From NCBI GenBank assembly GCA_947177885.1, contig CAMWWF010000002.1, positions 1-39,404 of the forward strand: a stretch of 39,404 bases of DNA, written 5' to 3'. Of this stretch, positions 9,017 through 16,198 are shown in pieces (the first letter of the stretch is position 1; each line of letters starts with the position of its first letter). The notes under the pieces are model-generated. The model worked only from the letters and a program-made list of their open reading frames with translations, made no database searches and was not told the DNA's origin. Source of the stretch: an uncultured Lachnospiraceae bacterium. Its GTDB lineage: Bacteria; Bacillota_A; Clostridia; Lachnospirales; Lachnospiraceae. Position numbers and translations under genes: made by a program.

Positions 9017-10012
9017 CTATGCCTGCGCCAGAATCCCGTCAATTCTTCTTCTCTCCTCTTCACTGAAAGAAGTATTTCTGATCATACCGATATTGTCCAA
9101 AATCTGGGAAGGCCTGGAAGCCCCGATGAGCACGCTGGTAATATCTCCGTCCCGAAGGATCCATGACAAAGCCATCTGTGCCAGTGTCTGCCCTCTCTCC
9201 GCCGCAAGCTCTCCCAGCTTCCGCACTCTGGCAATGGTCTCCTCATTGATGGCATTCTCCTTCAGGAATCTGCCGTCTGTACGAATACGGCTGTCCTCGG
9301 GAATGCCGTGAAGGTAACGATCCGTCAGCAATCCCTGTGCCAGAGGGCAGAAGGTGATAATACCAATGCCATGAGCCGCCGCATACTCTTTCAGGCCATC
9401 CTCCTCTATATCTCTCACCAACATGGAATACTTTCTCTGATTAATGATAAAGGGTGTGTTCATTTCTCTGAACAGTTTTGCAATGGCAACGGTCTGCTCC
9501 TTACTGTAATTGGATATACCCACGTAAAGCGCCTTGCCGCTTCTCACAATGCCGTCCAGCGCCCCTGCTGTCTCCTCCAGAGGCGTATTGGGATCAGGTC
9601 TGTGATGATAATAGATGTCCACATAATCCAGTCCCATCCTCTCCAGACTCTGGTCCAGGCTCGCCACCAGATACTTTTTACCGCCCCAGTTGCCGTAAGG
9701 TCCGGGCCACATGTCATAGCCCGCCTTAGTGGAGATCACCAGTTCATCCCTGTAGACGCCAAGTCCTTTCTCCAGGATCCGCCCGAAATTTTCCTCCGCG
9801 GCACCGGGCACAGGCCCATAATTATTCGCCAGATCAAAATGAGTGATACCGTTGTCGAAAGCTGTATAACACATCGCCTGCATCGTCTCAAAATTTCCGT
9901 TGGAGCCAAAATTATGCCACAACCCCAGCGATACCGCCGGGAGTAACAGTCCACTGTTTCCGCAGCGGTTGTATCTCATTTCATCATAACGTGTTTCACT
10001 TGCCTCATACAT
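9017..10012 (-). CDS. Aldo/keto reductase (YghZ-like)
   Basis: This 331-residue protein is an NAD(P)H-dependent aldo/keto reductase. The catalytic tetrad is recognisable as Asp60 and Tyr65 in HFDLANNYG, Lys96 in STKAGYDMWPGPYG, and a histidine in YYHHRPD (136/137). The C-terminal LIGASRPSQI segment binds the cofactor phosphate. The pattern WPGPYGNWGGKKYL resembles the E. coli YghZ group, which reduces aldehydes such as L-glyceraldehyde 3-phosphate and methylglyoxal. The physiological substrate here is inferred only. AAAGGAGG stands well before the ATG. The gene is flanked by a MITE-like element upstream and the shared terminator downstream, and seems to be a single-gene unit. Confidence 0.92.
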   Translation of the reverse strand: MYEASETRYDEMRYNRCGNSGLLLPAVSLGLWHNFGSNGNFETMQAMCYTAFDNGITHFDLANNYGPVPGAAEENFGRILEKGLGVYRDELVISTKAGYDMWPGPYGNWGGKKYLVASLDQSLERMGLDYVDIYYHHRPDPNTPLEETAGALDGIVRSGKALYVGISNYSKEQTVAIAKLFREMNTPFIINQRKYSMLVRDIEEDGLKEYAAAHGIGIITFCPLAQGLLTDRYLHGIPEDSRIRTDGRFLKENAINEETIARVRKLGELAAERGQTLAQMALSWILRDGDITSVLIGASRPSQILDNIGMIRNTSFSEEERRRIDGILAQA

Positions 10013-10039
10013 ACTTGTGCAGCCTCCTTTTCCTTCTTG

Positions 10040-10244
10040 GGAACTGTTAAAGAATTAATCTTCACATCTGACTTGCCTAAATCTTCTTATGCCGCGTTGG
10101 TCTACGCTCCGCTTCGGTCCGTGCCGGACGTATGCCACTGGCACACAGCACCGTCAATCGGCGTACCCCAGTACGCCTCATTCCTCCGCCTTGCATAAAA
10201 AGATTTATACTGCGTCATTTGCAAAGTTAATACTTATCAGTTCC
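10040..10244. mobile_element. MITE-like element with ~52-bp imperfect terminal inverted repeats
   Basis: The two ends, each beginning GGAACTG when read inward, match over about 52 bases with scattered mismatches. The inner 15 bases are the best part: TAAATCTTCTTATGC at 10078-10092 against GCATAAAAAGATTTA at 10193-10207, with one mismatch. The AT-rich arms enclose a GC-rich core (10093-10192) that has its own hairpins, for example GGCGTAC-ccca-GTACGCC. There is no coding capacity for a transposase. The structure fits a non-autonomous transposon or a dispersed palindromic repeat; no clear target duplication is seen. It fills most of the 317-base gap between the histidine kinase end and the reductase start. 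Confidence 0.6.
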
Positions 10245-10329
10245 TTAATTATTTTTAACATGTCTGACCCAAAAGGTCAATGCCGCATATTGGCTGGCAA
10301 ATGTATTTTCGCAAGCTCATCCCAAACCG

Positions 10330-11619
10330 TTAAAAATTTACAAACACTATGATCCTGAACCGTTTTTCTTCACAATAACAGTCAATATTTCCTCCCAGCT
10401 TATCCGAGAAAGCCAGAACGCTCTGCATCCCCAGCCCATGGTTTCCGCCTCTCCTGCTTTTGGGCAGTCCGGTGACAGAGTCAAAATCCACTTCTTTCTC
10501 ACATTCGTTCTCCATATCGATCAACAGATATTCTTTTGTACAATGGATCTTCATATTGACATACCGTTTCGCCGGTTCCAGATCTTTTACATGAAACACC
10601 GCATTTTCCAGAAGGTTCGCCAGAACCAGCGCAAATTCGTACTCGTTGACCGGAATCTGCCTGGGTACCCGTATGTCCGGATGCAAAGTTATGCGGAAAG
10701 CCTGCGCCTGTTCCGACATTTTCAGGAGAATGGTGTTAACCACCAGATTCTCACAATACCGGACCACTTTATTTTCATCCACCACTTCATTGATATGCTC
10801 CGCAATATTTCTGATCTCATCATACTCTCCCTGATCCAGCAGGGAATCTATCATCATGGAATAATGCCTCATATCATGCCGCAGTATTTTCAGATTTCGC
10901 TCAGACCGTTCCGCCAGATAATACTGGCTTTCCAGGCCCTTGATATAGGATTCGAACATCACGTTTTTCCAGTATCCTTCCGCCTGCTTCGTCTCACTGT
11001 CCACATACCGCAGCACCACCACATAAGACACAAGCATTGTGATCATCAGGAAAATACTGACAGGGATATTTGCGGGATATTCATAAAGTGTATGCGGGAA
11101 AAAGGCAAGGCAGGAAAAACTGATAAAAAAGAACACGGGAATCAGACATAATTCCCACCAGCCCTTTCTGAAATCCCACTCATAAAACCTGTGGAATATA
11201 TTCCCGATCCTGTGATAAAGCAGCAGCAGGATAACAACATGCATCAGCAGATTTCCCGCCAGCGCAAACCAGAAACTATCTGTACAGATATACAGGATGG
11301 ATGCCGTTATACTTCCCACGATCACATAATTGGAAGCGCTCAGTCCGATAAACAGCACCCTGCTGTCCCTCTTCTTCGAGATGATAAGTCCTGTGGACTG
11401 CGCTGCAAGGATCTGAATGATATCCGCGATGAAATAGCAGAGATCACTGTCGGGAAACATATTCAGCTTCACATAATCCAGAAGGTTCAACACTGTATAC
11501 GAAGCAAAACATATCCCAAATGTCTTCCCTTTAGAATAGCGGTGCATTAAAAAAAGATAAATAAACGCCATGAAAAACACATGGCTCAGCATATACGATA
11601 TATCCTTAAAATAAACCAT
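10330..11619 (-). CDS. GHKL sensor histidine kinase (AgrC-like)
   Basis: The 429-residue product has about seven hydrophobic segments in residues 1-205, a helical linker, the phosphoacceptor region LRHDMRHYSMMI (His248), then a GHKL ATPase domain with the N-box VLANLLENAVFH and G-box GGNHGLGMQSV. It lacks CA-type HisKA sequences and fits the HPK10 family that senses peptides or other small signals. The frame is open to 11697, but GGAGG sits 5 bases before the ATG at 11619, so that start is chosen. It follows the LytTR regulator on the same strand, its expected partner. No AgrB or AgrD-type signal gene is present, so the ligand is unknown. Confidence 0.88.
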   Translation of the reverse strand: MVYFKDISYMLSHVFFMAFIYLFLMHRYSKGKTFGICFASYTVLNLLDYVKLNMFPDSDLCYFIADIIQILAAQSTGLIISKKRDSRVLFIGLSASNYVIVGSITASILYICTDSFWFALAGNLLMHVVILLLLYHRIGNIFHRFYEWDFRKGWWELCLIPVFFFISFSCLAFFPHTLYEYPANIPVSIFLMITMLVSYVVVLRYVDSETKQAEGYWKNVMFESYIKGLESQYYLAERSERNLKILRHDMRHYSMMIDSLLDQGEYDEIRNIAEHINEVVDENKVVRYCENLVVNTILLKMSEQAQAFRITLHPDIRVPRQIPVNEYEFALVLANLLENAVFHVKDLEPAKRYVNMKIHCTKEYLLIDMENECEKEVDFDSVTGLPKSRRGGNHGLGMQSVLAFSDKLGGNIDCYCEEKRFRIIVFVNF

Positions 11620-11799
11620 CTTTTCCTCCAGTGATACATCTAAGGAACTGTCCCGAAATAACTTCCCATATTCCTTGTCTTTTTCTCCGCCAAGCACCGC
11701 TTGTCAATCCGTTACACAGTCCGCTATGCGCCTGATTGTCAAGTGGCATTGTCGAAGAAAAATCCTGCAGACTGTCGGTAAGTTATTTTGTGACAGTTC

Positions 11800-12534
11800 T
11801 TAACTGTATTTCCCGGAAACAAAAAGAAGATACTCCCTCTTGACCTCCTTGGTCCTTGCCTTGCTGACGGGAATACATCTTCCGGATTCCATTGTAATCT
11901 CATCCGCAGTCAGACGCTTCACATAATCCAGATTTACCAGAAAAGACTTGTGGACCTGCTGAAAATTCCTCTTCTCCGCAATCTCCCGTACCTCTTCTTC
12001 AAAAGATTTCCTGATGAAAAGGCTTTTCAACACTTCCCCGCCGGTCAGGTGCACCTCCAGCCTTCTATAGGCATTTTCAATATACTCTATTCCCGAATAG
12101 GGCGTCCGCACCAACCCGTCCTTCGTCTTGACCAGGTACAGGGGTTCCTTCTTTACTTTTGTAAAAAACAGGGCATAATCCAGCGCTTCAAAGAGACTAT
12201 CCTCCTTCACCGGCTTCAGCAGGTATCTCACCGCACGCACCCCATAGGCATCCAACGCAAAATCATCCGAAGAAGTGATGTAGATGATCACATTCTCGCC
12301 ACCGGATCTCCGGATCTGATTGCCGAGTTCAATACCCGTCCGCTCCGGCATCAGCATGTCCAGTATATAGATATCCGCCAGTTTCCCTTCCGATATCATC
12401 TGATACAACAGGGATGGATCGGTGTATTTTTCCATTTCAAAGCCTCTGCCCGGATACATCACTTTGTATTTCAGTAATAGCTTTTCTATGGCAAGCAGAT
12501 CTTCAATGCTGTCATCACAAACCGCAATTTTCAT
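11800..12534 (-). CDS. LytTR-family response regulator
   Basis: This is a 244-residue two-domain regulator. The receiver domain (1-120) has the acidic pair CDD near residues 7-8, the phosphorylated Asp59 in YILDMLMP, and Lys107 in LLKPV. The C-terminal LytTR DNA-binding domain (about 135-240) has VHKSFLVNLDYV and ISVSKARTKEV-like sequence, typical of AgrA/VirR relatives. It should be phosphorylated by the GHKL kinase encoded 180 bases downstream and bind paired 9-bp direct repeats at target promoters. The targets cannot be identified in this window. Confidence 0.9.
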   Translation of the reverse strand: MKIAVCDDSIEDLLAIEKLLLKYKVMYPGRGFEMEKYTDPSLLYQMISEGKLADIYILDMLMPERTGIELGNQIRRSGGENVIIYITSSDDFALDAYGVRAVRYLLKPVKEDSLFEALDYALFFTKVKKEPLYLVKTKDGLVRTPYSGIEYIENAYRRLEVHLTGGEVLKSLFIRKSFEEEVREIAEKRNFQQVHKSFLVNLDYVKRLTADEITMESGRCIPVSKARTKEVKREYLLFVSGKYS

Positions 12535-12914
12535 AATGTATACATCCTTACATTCAAAATATCACGTACTGCAAGTGTTGTCGTATGCATTTCCAGATAT
12601 GCTTCCTCACAAGTTCCATTTACTGCCACGCTGCAGCCGAAAGCATACGGATTCCAGGTGAGATCATCTGCGTGGGCGGCAATGGTCAAATGCCCCATGC
12701 TCCCTTTGCACGATCTCTTCTTCCCTGTGGATGCCCCAAAACACTGAATACCTGTAACTGTACACGCCGCAAAGCATGCTGTGTTTTCAAAGTCATATCT
12801 GAACAGTTACACATACTTTACTATTATAGCATCCGTTCCGATTTCCCTATTTCTCGATTCTGCGCAAAAAGCAGTGAAAACTTCGCATGTATTTTACGTC
12901 CCTCTGTCACGCTC
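12535..12914. other. Intergenic region upstream of the two-component system
   Basis: This 380-base stretch between the MATE gene end and the response regulator holds an extended -10 promoter (separate entry). I see no small gene, strong hairpin or clear terminator for the MATE transcript. Confidence 0.45.
12833..12841 (-). promoter_or_regulatory. Extended -10 promoter for the two-component system
   Basis: On the minus strand TGCTATAAT gives a perfect TATAAT (12838-12833) with the TGn extension, which can compensate for the poor -35. It would produce a leader of nearly 300 bases before the response regulator. Confidence 0.45.
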
Positions 12915-14486
12915 TTACAGGTTTATCACAGTCGTCTTCCTTCGGCTGATCTTGCTGAACCATGCATAATACCCTATGAAAAGCCCGCTGGTGACCACCC
13001 ATGTCAGGGGGTAACTGAACATGATGGTGTAGATATCCCGCTTCATGGGAACCGCGAACATAACCCAGAGAACGCGGATCACACAGATTCCGCCCAGACA
13101 GATCAGTGTGGGAATCCAACAATCGCCCACCCCGCGCAGTGCACCGGACATGATCTCTATGATAATATAGGTAATGTAGACCGGCACCAGAAACCGTATC
13201 ATGACCATACCGATCCGGAGCACCTCGTCATCCGTTGTAAAAAGCTTATAAATATAGGGAGCGCTGATATACAAAACAGCGGATACCAGAACGGTGGTCC
13301 CCAGAGTCATCCCCAGGCAGGTGCGGATCCCCTTCCGCACCCTCTCCGGTTTACCCGCACCGAAATTCTGCCCCACAAAAGTAGTAATGGAAATACCAAA
13401 GGCATTGACCGTCATCCAGAATATACAATCCAGCTTCGAATACGCGGTCCACGCCGCTACGGTGTCCGTTCCCAGGGCATTGATGGCAGACTGGATGATA
13501 ATATTCGACAGACTGTACATAACCGACTGCAGGCCCGCGGGAAACCCGATCTTAATGATCCTGTGAAACATCCTGCCGTCAAGGCGGATCTTTCGGAGTT
13601 CCAGACGATGCATATCCTCGGTGCGCATCAGAACGACCACCACCAGCACCGCGCTCAGCGCCTGGGAAGAGATAGTGGCAATGGCGGCTCCCGCCACACC
13701 AAACTTACATAGCACGATAAATATCACATCCAGCACAATATTGGTAACGCAGCTGATGATCAGGAAATACAAAGGACGTCTGGAATCTCCCACCGCACGC
13801 AGGATACCTGAGCCCACATTGTATACCAGATTTCCTATCACCCCCAGGAAATAGATGCGGATATATAGAATCGCCATATCCAGGACTTCCGCCGGAGTAT
13901 CCATTGCCCGCAGGATAGAAGGTGCTGCCGCAAAGCCGCTTACCATTAAAAACAATCCTGCCGCCAGGCAAAAGGCCATCGCCGTATGCACCGCATAGCC
14001 CACCATCTCCCTGCGCTTTGCCCCATAATACTGGGAAATGATAACTGTTGCGCCACTGGACAGGCCTACAAAGAACCCCACCATGAGATTGATGACTGTT
14101 CCCGTACTTCCTCCCGCGGCAGACAGTGCCTCCTTACCCACAAATCGGCCAAGGATCATGGCATCCGCCGCATTATACAACTGTTGGAAAAAGGTGCCGA
14201 ATAAAATGGGGAAAAAGAACAGGAGCAACTGTTTCCAGATAACTCCCTCTGTTATTTCGTTCTTTTCTGTAATCTCATTCTTTTCCGCGACACCGCTCTC
14301 TTCTGCAATGTCTCTCTTCTCCGAAACACTGCTCTCTTTCGGAATGTCCCCCTTCTCCGCTGCATTGCCCTCTTCCGCAATGTCCCTCTTTTTCGAAACA
14401 CTGTTCTCTTTCGGAATATCATTTCTTCCTGTCATATCGCTCTTGACCATAATCTCATCCCTTTCAGGATCTTCTGCTCTTTCCAT
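12915..14486 (-). CDS. MATE family efflux transporter with repeat-bearing N-terminus
   Basis: Residues from about 81 onward form a MATE (multi-antimicrobial extrusion) protein with twelve predicted membrane helices. Its typical opening is WKQLLLFFFPILFGTFFQQLYNAADAMI; the central GFPAGLQSVMYSLSN marks the second half. Such proteins export cationic drugs or metabolites using Na+ or H+ gradients. The first 80 residues are unusual: four 12-residue and two 6-residue imperfect repeats of charged sequence. The start is uncertain: the ATG at 14486 has only GGGGTG upstream, while Met13 (14450) is preceded by AAAGGG. Both include the repeats. It lies downstream of the exosortase terminator and so is likely a separate unit. 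Confidence 0.88.
   Translation of the reverse strand: MERAEDPERDEIMVKSDMTGRNDIPKENSVSKKRDIAEEGNAAEKGDIPKESSVSEKRDIAEESGVAEKNEITEKNEITEGVIWKQLLLFFFPILFGTFFQQLYNAADAMILGRFVGKEALSAAGGSTGTVINLMVGFFVGLSSGATVIISQYYGAKRREMVGYAVHTAMAFCLAAGLFLMVSGFAAAPSILRAMDTPAEVLDMAILYIRIYFLGVIGNLVYNVGSGILRAVGDSRRPLYFLIISCVTNIVLDVIFIVLCKFGVAGAAIATISSQALSAVLVVVVLMRTEDMHRLELRKIRLDGRMFHRIIKIGFPAGLQSVMYSLSNIIIQSAINALGTDTVAAWTAYSKLDCIFWMTVNAFGISITTFVGQNFGAGKPERVRKGIRTCLGMTLGTTVLVSAVLYISAPYIYKLFTTDDEVLRIGMVMIRFLVPVYITYIIIEIMSGALRGVGDCWIPTLICLGGICVIRVLWVMFAVPMKRDIYTIMFSYPLTWVVTSGLFIGYYAWFSKISRRKTTVINL
14247..14426 (-). repeat. 36-bp tandem repeats encoding the MATE N-terminal extension
   Basis: Residues 21-80 of the MATE protein consist of units such as KRDIAEEGNAAE, KGDIPKESSVSE and KRDIAEESGVAE, then KNEITE twice. 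The DNA repeats with a 36-base period, then 18 bases. The repeated part is strongly charged and probably coils or is disordered on the cytoplasmic side. Confidence 0.8.
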
Positions 14487-14694
14487 TTTTACACCCCATA
14501 CCCGCCCCGGTGGGCACTGATTTCAATTTGGGAAAGTTTACTGAAAAATTGCTTACTGTCTTTCCTTTAGGGAGTATATTCCGGTTCCTGTCATATGTCA
14601 AGGACTACGCGGTAAATAAGTTAATCCGTACCGCCGACACTGCCGCTGGTACTGGTGCTGCACGTGGTACTGTAGGACACAATCCTTTTGAGCC

Positions 14695-14730
14695 TGGAAA
14701 AGCCCCGGGTGATCAAGATTACCCAGGGCT
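14695..14730 (-). terminator. Intrinsic terminator after the exosortase gene
   Basis: On the minus strand AGCCCTGGGT pairs with ACCCGGGGCT around a 10-base loop and is followed by TTTT. It stands about 40 bases after the exosortase stop codon. Confidence 0.75.
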
Positions 14731-14766
14731 CTGCCGCATGGCTGCAGTCACCCGGAAACGGGAGTG

Positions 14767-15891
14767 TCAACAGGAAGTTTTTCCTGTGTCGTACTGCTTC
14801 TCAGGATTACCGGAGGAGCTTTTCACCGCCCGCCGGCGTATGTTCCGCTCATGCTTTTTCCCACACAGGAGAGTCATAGTCACATACGGCAGCAGAAGGA
14901 ACCCGCAGCAACCAGTTACAAGTACCGCGAATTCCGTGAATTCCGCCGTACCATCCCTGCCGGCTCTGCTCAGGAAGGGCAGTCCCAGTGTGAGAACGAA
15001 GTACCAGAAGACGGGAGGCGCACATTTGCACATAAAAGTCAGCAAAGAAGGCTTTCCGCAGGTATCCGTATCATTATCGGCCGACTCATGTGTGCCCATA
15101 TTATCTCCCCCATCCATAAAGTCATTCTCAACCGTTCTTCGGACAAACCATCCGATGAGACGGTAGATCGTGAGCAGGGCAATAAAATATACGACCACGC
15201 CTATCATAGTGTGGAGTCTGTCCTGGGTCAGCACTCCTTTCATCAATCCTGCATTCTCAAGATACATGGGAAGATAAATAGCTATCATGATCCGCAGACC
15301 ATTGACTAACACGGTGAACAGCCACGAGAGGAGCGCACTGACAACAAGCCAGCCCAGTCCTTTTACTCTTTTTCTGATGTGCGTGTTCTTTTTTACCTTC
15401 TTTTTCAGCTTCACTTTTATGCTTTTTACCACATTTTCTTCTGTTCTCTTTTCCGCACTTTCCTTTATATGACCGTTCCTCTTTGCTTTTACATTGCCGA
15501 ATACGGGCGTCACGGAATTCCCCCATAAGTTTTCCGCGGAGTCAGACAATACCGATTTCTGCGGCAGTGCGATCATATGGACAAAGGAAAAAAATATTGT
15601 CGCAAAGGTAATGACCATGAACCTCACCCCGGAACAGGAAGGTGCGATCAACAGCCGCAGATCATGATTCACATAGCCCGTACCGGAGATATACGTAAAA
15701 GGTATCCTGCTCAAAAACCCCACCCACCATGTGGTAGGTGCAAGTATCCACCGCAGGGAATCGCAGTCGGCCCGGCTGTAATAACATTTGATTCCCAGGA
15801 CAATGAGTATTCCTGCCAGGTAAAATATGAAATCATCACACAGGAAGTCACTTTTTTTCTTCACAGTCATCTGTTTATCCATACCCTTCAT
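14767..15891 (-). CDS. xrtK: Exosortase, XrtK-like
   Basis: This polytopic membrane protein carries the exosortase/archaeosortase catalytic set: Cys86 in APSCSGVRF, Arg200 in VNGLRIMIA and His227 in QDRLHTMIG (numbering from the ATG at 15891). Preceding segments LRWILAPTTWWVGFLS and GYVNHDLRLLIAPS match, from memory, the exosortase K type. These enzymes cut secreted proteins at a C-terminal sorting tail and probably attach them to a carrier. Between the Cys and Arg helices lies an unusual hydrophilic, Lys-rich insert (about 111-178). Two further hydrophobic segments follow near residues 290-350. The frame is open to a TTG at 15981, but no start has a good ribosome site, so the N-terminus is uncertain. 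The likely substrate gene is directly upstream. Confidence 0.8.
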   Translation of the reverse strand: MKGMDKQMTVKKKSDFLCDDFIFYLAGILIVLGIKCYYSRADCDSLRWILAPTTWWVGFLSRIPFTYISGTGYVNHDLRLLIAPSCSGVRFMVITFATIFFSFVHMIALPQKSVLSDSAENLWGNSVTPVFGNVKAKRNGHIKESAEKRTEENVVKSIKVKLKKKVKKNTHIRKRVKGLGWLVVSALLSWLFTVLVNGLRIMIAIYLPMYLENAGLMKGVLTQDRLHTMIGVVVYFIALLTIYRLIGWFVRRTVENDFMDGGDNMGTHESADNDTDTCGKPSLLTFMCKCAPPVFWYFVLTLGLPFLSRAGRDGTAEFTEFAVLVTGCCGFLLLPYVTMTLLCGKKHERNIRRRAVKSSSGNPEKQYDTGKTSC

Positions 15892-16038
15892 TATTTGATA
15901 CTCTGTCCGAAACCATACCATTTCAGATATACTAACCCCTATGATTCCGCATTCCGGAATCTCAGATTCCAAAGCCGGCAAGTTGGCTTATGAGAAATAC
16001 TCTGTACTAAAGCAAACAAATTTACCTTGTCATTTCTC

Positions 16039-16125
16039 AGTGTGAGATTTCGAATTTCCCCGCGAAACAGCTAAGCCTGAGTATCAGGCTTTTGGCTGTG
16101 AGCGGCCGAAAATTCTTCTCACACT
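16039..16125. repeat. 87-base near-palindrome (five nested stems)
   Basis: Between the VIT-VWA gene and the exosortase, nested arms pair in order: AGTGTGAGA/TCTCACACT (outer, perfect 9 bp), GAATTT/AAATTC, CCGC/GCGG, CAGC/GCTG and AAGCCTGA/TCAGGCTT around a GTA loop. That is 31 pairs in 87 bases. It may be a processing or attenuation structure controlling exosortase relative to its substrate, a cruciform, or a dispersed palindromic element. The rest of the 307-base gap (15892-16198) shows nothing else recognisable. Confidence 0.75.
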
Positions 16126-16198
16126 ATACTAATCGTTGTTGAAATCACGGCTTCCGACTCTATTACAGTTGCATAAGATGAAATAGCTACTTTTTGTT

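Noticed and set aside
10085..10200. GC-rich core as a possible tRNA or riboswitch
   Set aside because: No cloverleaf or known riboswitch core could be drawn, and the long inverted ends explain the region better as a MITE-like element.
12585..13712. A 375-codon open frame on the plus strand
   Set aside because: Most of it is antisense to the MATE transporter, with His/Pro-rich sequence typical of a reverse-frame shadow and no ribosome site.
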